NCBI RefSeq assembly: GCF_958979055.1
Contig: NC_084893.1
Location: 22,758,987 to 22,822,986, forward strand
Reading direction: 5' to 3'
Origin: Alnus glutinosa
Lineage: Eukaryota; Streptophyta; Magnoliopsida; Fagales; Betulaceae
Length of the DNA: 64,000 nucleotides
The translations under genes were made by a program, and so were the position numbers. Below the pieces are notes generated by a model. The model was not told where the DNA came from. It did no database searches and worked only from the letters and a program-made list of their open reading frames with translations. The number at the start of each line of letters is the position of its first letter. Position 1 is the stretch's first letter. This document shows, one piece after another, positions 47,641-59,279 of this stretch.

Positions 47641-49557
47641 TCCAAATATTTCAAGTTAAGATAATTCAAGAGTACTAATTAACCCTTAAGACAGATTGGG
47701 AAAAAGAATTAATCTCTAAAAGCCAAAGAATTTGTGGGAAAGAAAGACTAGTAGTAGTATGGGGGAGGAGACGGGTAAAACTTATAATGATTTGTACCTA
47801 AGTATTTGGCCTTATAGGGGATGTGCTTCTCAATTCAGTATATACTCCCTCTAAGTACTTTAAATTATTATCATGACATTGATATGCTAATAAAACAAAA
47901 ATAGTCTATACGAAACCCTTTTTTTTTTAAAAAAAAAAATATATATTAAAAATAAAGTATTGTTTACCCAACGAGCTGTCTCACATTTACTAGATTCTCT
48001 ATCTATCTATCTATCTAAGCCTATTTTTCTCCACTACTTTTTTAAAAATCAAAATATTTTTAGTCACAATCTTACTTTGGATGGAATATAAAAGCCAAGA
48101 AGCTTTCAAGTATCAACCACACGTGGACTCATATACCAACTTATATATCTTGGTACATACCAATCATATACATTATATTATTACCACATTTTTTTTCCCA
48201 TCAATATTATCTCAATAGGGCCTAGAAATCATGATTTAAAGTTGAATTTTAATCCCTTTGGCATCATGCCCTAAGTTGTAGGATTCTGCTCTTCTTTTTC
48301 TACAAAAGGAGAAGGGTGTTCCCCACCATCATCATCTTAATTTTTTATTTTATTTTTCTTGTTGTCATCTCAGGTGGATCAAACCAGTCACTATCTAAAT
48401 TCCCTTTCCACTCAAGAGCCTACCATGGCCATTTTCTAGGTCCTCTGGTTTTGGTTGATGGGTGTTCCTCTTTCCGTCCCTTGAAGAAATTCACAATCGG
48501 TTGGCTAGTCAAATTATGCCTTAATGAATTTTATGAATGGTGGGATCTTTATGTTTTGGAATCATGATATTAGTGATTAATATATGAAAGTAACAAAAAC
48601 GGGGCCTTTTCCCTTTTACTGTACTGTAGAACCTTCCAATATAATCAAATTACTCCAAAATTTCGTTGAATTTAATCCATCATAGTAGTTACCCCAGATT
48701 CAATGTAAGCTAGATCTTTCAACTTCAGAAACAACAGCAAAAAGATGGCAAAAAAAATAAAATCAGGCCGAGTACGAGTAAAAATTAAATCTTCAAAAAA
48801 AAAAAGAGAAGAAAAACTCAAAGAAATACAAACAAATTAAAGTCCATAATAACCACAAATCGTGAACCGAATTACAAATTCAAAAGGTAAAAAAAAATAA
48901 AAATAAAAAAAAAAAAAAATTGCAAAAACTAAGCAAAAAATTAAAAAAAGACCTTTAAACTAGGCGTCGGGAAAACGGAGGCTATGTTTGGCTCCCAGGC
49001 TAGCCGAGACACTTGGGGGCGTCGCAAGAGAAGATGAGGAAGATAGGCCGGCCGGGTTCGACTTCCAGAGGGAGCGGTCGGATGGATCAAGTACAAGCTA
49101 GCGAGAGAGAGAGAAAGAGAGAGAGCTGGCGGAAGGAGAGATAGCACCGGAGAAGGGGGGAGGAAGAGAGCCGGCGGCCGAGTGTGAGAGACTCTGAGAG
49201 AGAGAGAGAGCTGAGTGCCGAATGAGTTGAACTTTCTGGAGATCGAGACTTTGGGCTCGAGTGTTTTTTTTTTTTTTTTTTTTTTTTTTCTAATTTTAGA
49301 TCTAGGGTTTCGACGGTTTTTTTTTTAAACTGTCTATAAATAGTATAGACGGTTTTAAAAAAACCGTCCGGAATTAGAAAATTCCATACGATTTTTTTAA
49401 AACCGTCAATATATTTTTAAGGACGGTTTTAGTAAACCGTCCATATTTTTTTTCCCGACGGTTTAACCAAAAAACGTACATAATTTTTTTTTTTATAGAC
49501 GGTTTTTAAAACTTGTCTATAAAAAAATCATCAATAATTCCTTTTTTTTTGGTAGTG
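47641..49557 (-). mobile_element. CACTA element 5' region with terminus and subterminal repeats
   Basis: The plus strand ends ttttttttggtagtg at 49557, that is CACTACC on the minus strand, the CACTA terminus upstream of the tnp2 pseudogene. Within 49310-49550 the motif GACGGTTTT or AAAACCGTC recurs at least eight times in both orientations, as subterminal transposase sites do. 48900-49270 is a GC- and GA-rich block (agagagag) with no convincing protein. 47640-48900 is AT-rich. Confidence 0.75.
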
Positions 49558-49599
49558 AGGGAATAAGGAGTGAAAGCTCTTAACACATTCCATGGTACA

Positions 49600-50450
49600 T
49601 ATGTCATGTGGCCCATATTATCTTTAGCTACCCGACTTTATATACAAGTCGTAAGTGAAAAATATTTGCATTTTCTGCCTTACGCTACTACTTAATAAAA
49701 TTCTCACAGTGGAAACTACAATTATAAAATTTTTCTTTATTCTTTTCACACCACAAACTCACTCACAAAACATTTTAGAGCTTCTATTAAATAATATAAT
49801 ATCATTACATTAATTGAAATTACTGTTTACATACTACCACCAGAATACCAGCCACATGCGCTTAAGTCTGCTCTTCAAAAGCTTGAGGTCTTCTATCAAT
49901 CTCTTAGATAATAATAATCTAAGCACACATATTGTAAAGCCCCGACTTTATACACGTCGCAAGTTGAAAATATATGAATTTTTCATGTGACGCTATTGCA
50001 TAAATAATAATAATAACTATTATAGTAAAAAGTAATCATGTACAAATTTATTTATTTATTTTTTTTTTTTTTGACACTACAAACTCATCTCAAAATAAAT
50101 ATAGTAGAGCTTCTAAATAAAACTCAACTTATATAAAGATTAACATTGTTATTACAGACTTAATATACATATCAAAAATTGTTCTCAAAAGGCACCACAT
50201 GTGGTGCAATCAAAATATAAATAAATTAAAATAAAAAAAAATAAAAAAAAATAAAAAAAAAAGGCAAAAAAAAGGCAAAAAAAAAAAGCTGACTAGTATG
50301 AGTACTTGGCCCTTCTCAAAAGATTAAGGCTTTGTGCCACCCTCAAGCATAAAAGTTAAGACACATATGGTTTTTCATCTTCCTCTTCACCTGCAGTAAT
50401 AATTACTACAATTTTACAGGTGGACGTATGAGTTAACAACTCAACAAGTT
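49600..50450. mobile_element. Two related LTR-like fragments
   Basis: 49620-49870 and 49934-50260 share, in order, ccgactttatacaagtcg/cacgtcg, caagttgaaaata, acgctattgcataa-type text, cacaaactcatctcaaaa, gagcttctaaata. The second starts TGTAAAGCCCCGAC, a Gypsy LTR-type start. No PBS or coding part. Confidence 0.45.
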
Positions 50451-50864
50451 TAAACTTTAAACAATCTGGCCAGCCATTTATAATATGAGCCATTTTTTGA
50501 AAATACCTCTAATTAGTGTTTATAATAAGAGCTATTAATTCACAAAATTTTCAAAATAGAGTTTGCCAGCAAAATGTCTTAGTTGTTAATTATAGCTTCG
50601 AGATGCTAAATGTATTCTCCCACTTAATTGTTGGGGTTTTCACGTGCGCGCATTCGTTTCTCATACATTACCATTCCTTTTACACAAAATAACATAAATT
50701 TACGTTTTTTGCAAAACTAGTTTTCCTTCCAAAACTCAACCTCTTTTCACAAATTATTTTCCTTGAAAACACATTTTCTTACTTAACATAGTATATGTAA
50801 ACCATTTGAAAATATAGCCATTCTCATAAGCAAATAGTAGGGTTTAATGAAGGCCTTTATAGCC

Positions 50865-51055
50865 ACAGGCGGAGCTACACTTCATGCCCCCCCAAGCCAC
50901 AGGTTTCCTCCAAAAAAAAATAATAATAATAATAATTAATTTTTACCCAAAATTTGTTTAATTTTGCCCCCCCCACCCCCCAAAGTTTTTTTGTTTTTTT
51001 TGTTTTTCAATTCCCCCCTCCCCAAAGTCTAAAAGCTGGCTCCACCCCTATTTAA
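50865..51055. repeat. Small TIR element with C-rich interior
   Basis: aggcggagctacacttcatg at the left and aaaagctggctccaccccta at the right are inverted copies (GGNGGAGCYA). The interior has C runs and A/T runs. About 190 bp. Confidence 0.5.
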
Positions 51056-51704
51056 AACTTATCAGGCTGGCTATTGTTCAACCTCGCCGGGATGAAAATA
51101 CTGGCACGTTTGAATGTGGCTTAAAGCGTTGCTTTGATGAATTTACAATTGTAAGATCTTGGTTAAATTTTGCAAAGGGTAGGCTTGCAGCCTGTGAGGG
51201 CCAAAATCCAGGAGGAAATGAGTCTTAATATGGGCAGAAGATTGAATGAATAACCACTTCCTCTCATTGCCTATTTATAGGGGTTGATGCTCTTGTTCAC
51301 GAGGGATTACAACCCTGTAAATGGTTGTCTTTCTTCTAAATAGTTGCACCTCTCCATGCTAGTAACTTTCATAGAAGTTATCACTGTCCATGAAGATTAT
51401 AGGGTGTAGGGGTGTCCATCATTGTTGTGGTGCGATCACCCAATATACTATGAGAGTGCAACATGTATTGTAATGTGAAATTTTAGCAAAAATAAAAAAT
51501 AAAAAATTATAAGCAGTTTTCAGGCCCTCATTGCTTGAAACCCTAGCATATATGGTTGATCTACCCTTCTGACTTGCAGCAGCAAACTTGAGACTTGAGA
51601 GAAAGCCGAAACGTGTGTCCTACATCTTGACAGAACTATCTAACATGCGATGACAAATAATTAGAAGAAATTATTGGGCATGTGATTGAACCTAGTTGAA
51701 GCAA

Positions 51705-51705
<1 letters not shown>
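51056..51705. other. Spacer, no gene seen
   Basis: Mixed text without coding domains, TIRs or LTR signals that I can recognise. Confidence 0.3.
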
Positions 51706-51742
<37 letters not shown>

Positions 51743-51763
51743 AAGCCTGCACTAGCTGTACAT

Positions 51764-52139
51764 AAGGTTGGCAATTTTTGACACGACCCGCGAACCCGAC
51801 ACGAACAGGATATGGGAAAATAGGGTTTGGGTTTGGGCTAACCGGGTTCGGGTCATAATCAGGTTGATTACAATCGTGTCTAGCGGGTCAACCCGATTCT
51901 GACCCGGTTTTTTTTTTTTTTTTAAAAAGAAAGAAAGAAAGAAAAAGAAGTAAAGAACTGAGAACAACTATTGAACTAAGTTACTAACCCGAAATCGAAA
52001 CGACCAGTGCTCCTGCGATTTTGCGAACTAACCCTAGCTTAGACTGCCTAGTAGCCCGCTTCATGTTAGACCCGTTTATGCAATCAGATTGGTTGAATTG
52101 ACACGAAGCCGATCCGTAAATCTGAATTGCCAACCCTAG
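51764..52139. mobile_element. hAT-type MITE with 8-bp target-site duplication
   Basis: Left end AAGGTTGGCAA and reverse-complemented right end CTAGGGTTGGCAA. Flanks ctgtacat (51756-51763) and ttgtacat (52140-52147) match in 7 of 8 bases. The interior has gacccgcgaacccgacacga-type text. 376 bp. Confidence 0.7.
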
Positions 52140-52425
52140 TTGTACATGCTCGCACGTCACTTACCTCATTGAATAGCACCTAAACTTTCCCGTACGTAAA
52201 GTAGTGTACATCTGTCTATTGCCCTTGTAAATTTACAGGTTTCAAACAACAGAGAGGAAAAAAAAGGCACTCAAAGGCAACACAAAGAAAAAGGCACTAA
52301 AAGATAAGATACCATTGTCGGCAGCCTTTATTCCATGCACGGCTTGTCACCTTATTGGCTCTCTCCTCTGGTGTAATATCGACGGGAAGACCTTTTAACT
52401 TAAAAGGAGACATTTATACAATTAA

Positions 52426-52469
52426 TATATATATATATAGGGAAATAAAAAATTGAAGCATACTAAAGT

Positions 52470-52552
<83 letters not shown>
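52426..52552. repeat. (TA)n microsatellites
   Basis: A short run near 52426-52439 and a long run of about 80 bp at 52474-52552. Confidence 0.9.
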
Positions 52553-52554
<2 letters not shown>

Positions 52555-52573
52555 TAACAGTATAGGAGTATTC

Positions 52574-53321
52574 TATGCTCCGTTTGTTTTAACGTAAAAT
52601 AATTTTAGAGAAGTCATTTTTCAGGAAAATATTTTTTGACAAAAGCATTTTCCTGTGTTTGACGCATAATGAGAATCACAAATATTTGTTATATTTTCAT
52701 TCAAACATATTTACTTATAAAAATCAATTTTTATTCAGAACATATAAATATTAATGTAAAATAATAAAAAAAACTACAGGTGATGAGATTCCGTCACTGA
52801 CTGGCAGGATTCCGGCTACTATTGTCGAAATCCGGGATAAAGGTCGAAATCCAAAAAGTTTAGTTGAAATCTGAGTTGGCTGAAATCTGACCATTTGTGC
52901 TGAAATCCGACCAGAACGGCTAGATCCCGACCAATAGGCCAAAATTCGACCATTCTGGTGGCCAAAATCTGGGCTGACTGAATTCTGGCGAAGGTGACCG
53001 GAATCTGACGAAGGTAGCCAGAAATCTGACGATAGTGACCGGACATTGTCGGATTCCGACACTAGCCAATTTCCGGTGGTAGTTGACTGCTTGAACGTAA
53101 AGGTCAACTGCATCGTTTAAAAGAGCGTCGAATGTGTTTACCGTCTGGGAAAAATAATTTACGCTTTTACAAAGCATAATTCATTTTCTGAAATTTACTC
53201 GGCATTTTTTATTAAACATAAATTATTTTTCGGTTGACTATTATTTTCGTTCTCACCAAACATCGAAAAATGTCGAAATCATTTTTCAAAAATCATTTTA
53301 CGCAAAAACAAACAGAACATA
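52574..53321. mobile_element. Long TIR element with internal minisatellite
   Basis: Left end TATGCTCCGTTTGTTTTAAC and reverse-complemented right end TATGTTCTGTTTGTTTTTGC, with arms continuing as GTAAAATAATTTT/GTAAAATGATTTT. The interior 52790-53080 is a degenerate array of units like gaaatccgaccagaac and gaaatctgacca, about 20-30 bp each. No transposase. Confidence 0.7.
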
Positions 53322-53347
53322 AGGATCACGTCCATATCAAGAAGCGA

Positions 53348-53534
53348 TCATAAATCAAACAAAAAAATTTAACATTATGTATACACAAAAAGGTATTTCA
53401 AGAGTCGTTGTGCAAAATGTATAGCAGATACAGCACATAATCATAAATCAAACAAAAAAATTTAACATTATGTATACACAAAAAGGTATTTCAAGAGTCG
53501 TTGTGCAAAATGTATAGCAGATACAGCACATAAT
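53348..53534. repeat. Perfect 93-bp tandem duplication
   Basis: Two copies of a unit beginning tcataaatcaaacaaaaaaa, with period 93 (53348 and 53441), without visible mismatch. It lies 50-240 bases downstream of the RING gene stop, so probably in its 3' UTR or terminator region. Confidence 0.9.
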
Positions 53535-53583
53535 CTCATATCTTCCCACAACTATACAAAAGGAAAGACACAAAGGAACATGA

Positions 53584-54387
53584 TCAGAAAACGAGAAGAC
53601 ACAAGATAATGCAACAAAGAAGAAAAATGGAGAGTCTATTAAGAGACTTGTCAAGCTGCATTTCCTGCCTTCTCATTCTACGAGTACTGCTAATCCCTGT
53701 GGGGGGGTAGGAAGCTGGATAAGGGTACAAACTTGTATATGAGCTCCCAAACATCCTCGCATAGACCATCTCCCCAAACATCCCAATTGTTGGACTAAAG
53801 TAACCAGTCATCGCAGTACCCCCAAGATAAGTTGATGCATTTGCAGCATGACCTTCATATGGGTGAGGGAAGTATTGCTGGTGATGAAATGACTGTGACT
53901 GTGCCTGTGACTGAAAATAATTTGGATGAAGTCGCTGACTGGAATGCGAAGTAGAGGTTGTGGTAGAGATTAGAGTGTTCAACCCCCCACAAGGAGATGG
54001 TCTATTGGGTATGACAAGACCCAAATGGGGTTTCTTGCCTTTTGAATCTGAAGGGGATGCGCCACGGCCGTAGAGCGGAACCAACGAAGCCTGCGAGATG
54101 TTAGCTTTACAAACAGGGCACGTCTGCTCTGGGTTCTGCTCCGGGTCTGATTCATCTGCAGAGATTTGTACCTGAAGCCACTCGTAAATGCACGGCCAGC
54201 AGTACAAGTGACCACATAAGGTGACCACAGGTTCATGTGCTGATTCTAAGCATATGTTACAATCAAAGCAGCCATCCTCCTTGTCTGAGAGTGTTGTTGG
54301 GGCTGAAATGGCTTTCCATTTCTGCTGGATAGAAACATCTCCAGCAGATTCAAAGTGTAACTCAGGCTCAAAGAAATTATGTTCCAT
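53584..54387 (-). CDS. RMA-type ER-membrane-anchored RING E3 ubiquitin ligase
   Basis: Intact 267-residue frame. C3HC4 RING at residues 43 to about 94: CNICLESAHEPVVTLCGHLY, CWPCIYEWL, CPVCKA. The linker is rich in Ser, Gln, His and Tyr. A single C-terminal membrane segment (SIFLLCCIILCLLVF) ends the protein, a tail anchor as in plant RMA proteins and animal RNF5/RNF185. Such ligases work with UBC32-type or other E2 enzymes in ER-associated degradation and turnover of membrane cargo such as aquaporins (family knowledge). The start is the first ATG after a splice acceptor (54399/54400); the leader continues in an upstream exon near 56616-56780. Confidence 0.93.
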   Translation of the reverse strand: MEHNFFEPELHFESAGDVSIQQKWKAISAPTTLSDKEDGCFDCNICLESAHEPVVTLCGHLYCWPCIYEWLQVQISADESDPEQNPEQTCPVCKANISQASLVPLYGRGASPSDSKGKKPHLGLVIPNRPSPCGGLNTLISTTTSTSHSSQRLHPNYFQSQAQSQSFHHQQYFPHPYEGHAANASTYLGGTAMTGYFSPTIGMFGEMVYARMFGSSYTSLYPYPASYPPTGISSTRRMRRQEMQLDKSLNRLSIFLLCCIILCLLVF

Positions 54388-54954
54388 AGCTATGTGCTCT
54401 GTTACAGAAGTAAGGTCTTATTAGGATAATACCATATATAGAAATATGAATAAAAACACATCTTTACAAAGTGAAATATGTTATTAGGTACATGCGTGCC
54501 TGTGCGTCTAAGAAAAAGAAAAGGCAAAGCATTCACTACAGAGCCAGAATTACTGTTGTATGAATAACCTCTAAGAAAATGTCTGTAATGAATAAACCTG
54601 ACACGCAACCAATAACCCTCCTAAACAAGAGTTTTAAACATAAGGGGCCAACGATCAAGTAATCTAGGAAGTTAAATTAGGGAAATTAACCACCGGAGAC
54701 AAGAAAAAAGAAATGCCAAATAGGCAGACTGGTTCCAAACAAATCAAAGTGTGAGCACAAAGCAAGTTTCCACAACCCACCAATCGCTGCCAAAGAATAC
54801 GAGCCATGGGTCCTACCTATCACCATCACAAGGTAAGATCAGTGTCTTTTGGATGCCAGCTGCTTAATTAAAGTTGTCGTCCCTGAAATTCAGGCTCAGA
54901 TCAATAAATTTTGAGACCTAGGCGACAAATTTAAGTGAGGGCTTTCTTTTTAAG

Positions 54955-54956
<2 letters not shown>

Positions 54957-55023
<67 letters not shown>
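54957..55023. repeat. (TA)n microsatellite
   Basis: About 66 bp of TA repeats in the putative leader intron of the RING gene. Confidence 0.9.
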
Positions 55024-55027
<4 letters not shown>

Positions 55028-55125
55028 TAATTTTAATATTAAATTTTAGTTTATATTTTTTATTTAAAAATCGTTTTTATTGCTTCTCACTCAATTTTTT
55101 TTTTCCCAAAAAACATGTATAATTA

Positions 55126-55189
55126 GTGAGATATGATATTTAGCATTCTCCAACATTCCCAGCTGACGTGGCATACTCAATTCACCTTT

Positions 55190-55228
<39 letters not shown>

Positions 55229-55305
55229 AAGATTGATCTAAAGGTGGATTGAGAATGCCACGGCGGCTGGAAATGCTAGAAGAATGCTAAATATCATATC
55301 TCATA
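55126..55305. repeat. Foldback MITE
   Basis: gtgagatatgatatttagca / tgctaaatatcatatctca at the ends, arms continuing as ttctccaacattcccagc / gctggaaatgctagaagaa. A T run of over 30 sits in the middle. About 180 bp. Confidence 0.75.
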
Positions 55306-57162
55306 ATTCATCATCATATCTCATAATTCATCTATGCGTTAAGACATTTAGTTTCAAAGAATGTCATACTTTTGTTTTGAGCTACGTATAATTCCTTTTA
55401 TGTACCATAAAATGAAATTTAGTTTATATACTAAACATTATTTTAATAAACAAATTTAATCAATATGTTAGTTTAACATTCAGCCAAAATAACTTATACT
55501 TTTGGGTGCCAGTAATGTAACTTTTCATTTTTCTCTTTCTTTCCCTCTAAGTCTCAATATCTTGAGATTCAACTTTTTTGTAATATTTGTTTACCATAAT
55601 TGAGCTTTAATTAAAAAGCATTAACTAACCATTTTATCATAATTGGGGCCTTCAAATATTTTTTTTATTAAACAAAACTTAATTATACTACTATTATTAT
55701 AATTAAGTAAAATTATAGTTATCAATTATTAATTGGGGCCTCACCTAATTGGCCAAACCAATCAGTCGGCCATGCCTGAAAACCTACAAAATTACAGATT
55801 TTCATAAAACTCAAAGTGATCCTCTGATGTTAGGGGTTCTGGATAGGAAAGTAATTGTAAATATCCAGTATCATGCGTGCATCAAATCCAGAAATCTGCT
55901 AGTGAACAATTATAAAAGTTTCTTTCGTTAAAAAGATCCTGTTTCTACATTATTACACCTATGATGGTTTTCTAAAACATCACAAAATCCTCAATATATG
56001 AATTTATGAGATTTTATATACCCGATCAAAGGCCAAAGAAGGGTGAATCAAACAGATTATTTGAAATTGAAATGACAGCAAATACATTTCAGCCAAGAAA
56101 ATTGCAGATTCAAACTATGATGGCCTATATTCACCACACCATCTACTCAAACAGCGAAAGAAATTAGAGAAAATGTAATGCCCCATTTTTGTGCTAAGAA
56201 AATTTCAAACCCCAAAAAGAGAAATTGAAAAGTCGACACCTCAATGTTTCCACTTCACTGAGCATAACATATACTATCATCGTGGGAAACATTTTATCTT
56301 CTTCTCTATCCCTCGATTTCACCTCAGCCTAGTGATAACGAGAGAAAAATCTAGTCAAAAATAAAAATATCGCTCTAATCCGGTGTAAATCTTGAAGGCT
56401 CGGCTTGTTTCAACGGATAAATTTTCCCACCATAAACATAAAATCAAGATCCAAAGAATAACGTGTCAGACAAAACCAAAGAAAACCCATCATTATTCAA
56501 AACCCGAAAAGCAAAGAAAATCCACAACCAAAATTAAGCCGCAAGCGAACAGCAAACCAAGAACAGTCTTTTTCCTCACAATATATTAAAGACCCAACAT
56601 AGAGCAGCAAGCATACCTTGTATAGAAAAAGCTTTCTAAATCAAAACCTTGAATGGAACGCTGATCAACAGGCAACTCTTGAGAGAGAAAAGAGAGACAA
56701 GAGGGTTGAACTTCGATTTCTTCCTTTTGGGTTTTTGGGTCGTGAAGAAACGAAGTGGTTGAGATCCAAATATGGCGATGGGTCAGTTAATATAGAGGCG
56801 CTACATTATATTACCGTGTGCGCCATTCCCTGTTTCTTTTTTTTTTCTTTTCTTTTTTTTTTGTAGAAAGGTCAATGCTTGTCTTTATGAAGTTTACAAA
56901 ATATCTCGGTACCTACGACCGGCCTGCTAACACGTGTGAAACGAGGTTAGGTTGCACGTGGGAAGACAATTAGACGAATTATGTTAGTATTCATTGAGTC
57001 ATTGACTTTTTAAATTTTCTTATTAAATTTTGATCCAATGGTAATTTTAAAAGTTCATCAATTTTAGGAGGATATAAGTCTTCCATTTAGTATTACTCCT
57101 ATTCGAGTATGGAGTAATGCTATAAGGAGGACTTTGTGTCCTCCATTCGGATAGAAATTTCT

Positions 57163-57396
57163 TACAAACCGGTGTAGAAAATTTCATACAACCCACATAT
57201 AAGAGTGATATGTGTCATTTAAACATGTGAGAAATACATGTTTTTCTATTAATGTCATTAAAATAGCATGTGAGAAGTACATTCTATTAAAATAACATGT
57301 ATTTCTCACATGTTAAGGGACTCATGTCAATCTTATATGTAGATTGTATAAAATTTCTTATAAACCAGTTTGTAGGAAATTTCTGTCCCTTCCCAA
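57163..57396. repeat. Foldback MITE
   Basis: agaaatttcttacaaaccgg at the left pairs with aaaccagtttgtaggaaatttct at the right, and tcatttaaacatgtgagaaa pairs with tttctcacatgttaaggga. 230 bp, no coding capacity. Half copies at 1190-1310 and 59820-59950. Confidence 0.75.
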
Positions 57397-57683
57397 ATGT
57401 CATGTGACTTTTAAATTCACTGTTGAATTTGAGATGATTATTATTGAATTTTGATTTAATAGTAATTTTAAAAGCACATGACAATTAGGAGGACTCCTCG
57501 TATATAGAATTACTCCCGAATATGAGTTATGGAAGACTAATGGGCCTTTTATTAGGAGTAATAATTTTTTATACAACAAACGAATTTGATACGAACTTAA
57601 CATAGAATTGTCTGGTTAATGTTTAACGGTCTAACTTATTTAATTAGATTGGTCGAATTATGATTGACTTATATAGGTTTAGA

Positions 57684-57836
57684 GTTAATGCTAGATGCAA
57701 GACTCTTATCCACATATGTGACGTGACTTTTAAAATTACTATTTGATTTAGATTTTGATCAAATAATAGTTTTAAAATCCACGTCACATTTGAAAAGATA
57801 AGAGGAGTATAGGAGTCTTGCATATAGCATTAATCA
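57684..57836. repeat. Foldback MITE
   Basis: gttaatgctagatgcaagac pairs with gtcttgcatatagcattaat; the arms also pair through acgtgacttttaaaattact / agttttaaaatccacgtcac. 150 bp. Confidence 0.8.
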
Positions 57837-58350
57837 TAATCTTATATTTATTCTTTGATACAATTTGAATCCAACACACGACGATAAGAATGAAATTATT
57901 TTACACGGCATATAATCGTAACAAAAATTAACAAATTAGAATTGAAAATAACCGAAGTGAAGTGATGTAGAAGGTGAAAAATCGGGTGGTCCCTCAATAG
58001 GGGTGAGCACCATACTACCATGGACACAGTCATGGAGGAAAATTTCTGTCCTATGTCGTTATCTTTTGTTTCGTTTTCACGTGGCTCCTCGTCACGAAGT
58101 TGAGACTCGGACAGTGACATGTTATGTTCTACACACCGAATAAATTAAGTAAACATTAACAAACAAAATAAGACTTCCTCAAACAGTGGAAAATTTATTT
58201 AAATAATTAGTTTAATACGAAAACTCTTCTTATCTATTCAAATTGTTAATAATTCAAACAGATAAATGGCGTACATCGTAATCCCAAAGAAACGGTCATA
58301 AATGGGTAGCTGAAATGAGTACTTCTACATGTACATTAAGTATTGACTAG

Positions 58351-58527
58351 TAATGCTACATATCATCCATTTGTCCTCCTTTTACTCTCCCAAAATTGAT
58401 GTGGCTCTTGAAATTACCATTGAATTTATGATAGATCATTATTGAATTTTAATCCAATGGTGATTTTAAGAGCCACATCAATTTTAATGGGACAAAAGGA
58501 GGACAAAGGGATGATATGTAGCATTGC
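58351..58527. repeat. Foldback MITE
   Basis: taatgctacatatcatccat pairs with atgatatgtagcattgctc; tgatgtggctcttgaaatta pairs with tgattttaagagccacatca. 175 bp, nearly hairpin-perfect. Confidence 0.82.
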
Positions 58528-58554
58528 TCTTAAGTATTTATAAGTGTCCATTAA

Positions 58555-58695
58555 AAAAGGAGATGGCTTTTAAAATCATCATTTGATCCAAATCATCATT
58601 TGATCAATCACATGTTCAATTGTAATTTTAAAAGTCAAATCATCTTTTGATGGACACTTGATGGACATTTAATGTACATATAGAATTACTCAGCT
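58555..58695. repeat. Foldback MITE, related family
   Basis: aagtgtccattaaaaaagga and gatggcttttaaaatcatca pair with gtaattttaaaagtcaaatc and gatggacacttgatggacat. About 140 bp. Confidence 0.65.
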
Positions 58696-58725
58696 GAAAT
58701 TCTGTCAAAAGCTTCGGTCTTCTGG

Positions 58726-59278
58726 AGTAATTCTATATGTCATATAAATTTCCATTAAGTATCTATCAAATAGTAAGGTGGCTTTTAAATTTATTATTTA
58801 ATCAATTACATGCTTAAGAGCACTAGTAGCAGTTACCCTATATTGGTTCCCTTCCCTATATTTAGGAAAAATTTCATGAAAAACATCAAAAAAAACCTCC
58901 CACAGCAGATGCCCTATATTTAGATGAGGGAGTTGGGAATGAATAGTGATTCTCAATGTATACATGTCTACTATTCATTCCCTATGTATTATTTTAATAT
59001 AAAAGAAGAATAATTAATTGATATAGTGAAGAGAGAAAAAGTAGGAAAGAGAGAAAAATAATAAAATAAGAGTAAAAAAATAATATTTAATTGATATAGG
59101 GAAAAGTAAGGGAATCTATTGTGGGGTATTTTTTTATAGGGAAGCAAAAAGTAGTTTTGTTCCTTAAATATAGGGAAAATGGTTGGAAATCTGCTGCTAA
59201 TACTCTAATGATAATTTTAAAAGCTACCTTATTAGACACTTAATAAACATTTATATGATGCGTAGGATTACCCAACCG
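58726..59278. repeat. Foldback MITE split by a younger insertion
   Basis: Left half 58726-58817 (ggagtaattctatatgtcat, gtggcttttaaatttattat) and right half 59206-59278 (gataattttaaaagctacct, tttatatgatgcgtaggatt) form one inverted-repeat element interrupted by the MITE at 58818-59205. Confidence 0.7.
58818..59205. mobile_element. Harbinger/Tourist-like MITE, TAA duplication, nested
   Basis: TIRs GAGCACTAGTAGCAG and (right, reversed) GAGTATTAGCAGCAG with TAA at 58815-58817 and 59206-59208. 388 bp. Inserted into an older foldback MITE. Confidence 0.8.
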
Positions 59279-59279
59279 G

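Larger units (their letters stand above)
54398..56780 (-). other. 5' leader exon and intron of the RING gene
   Basis: Minus-strand acceptor ttctgtaacag at 54399-54409 leaves an 11-base leader before the ATG. A matching donor, ATACAAG then gtatgc, lies at about 56615, and an upstream pyrimidine-rich leader (tctctcttttctctctcaag) extends to about 56780 with tctatattaactg as a possible TATA region near 56790. The intron (about 2.2 kb) holds a (TA)n run (54957-55023) and a foldback MITE (55126-55305). Inferred from splice signals only. Confidence 0.5.

Noticed and set aside
48316..48567. 83-residue plus-strand frame with a hydrophobic start
   Set aside because: Within the CACTA 5' region, no recognisable domain, no splice partners; likely chance.
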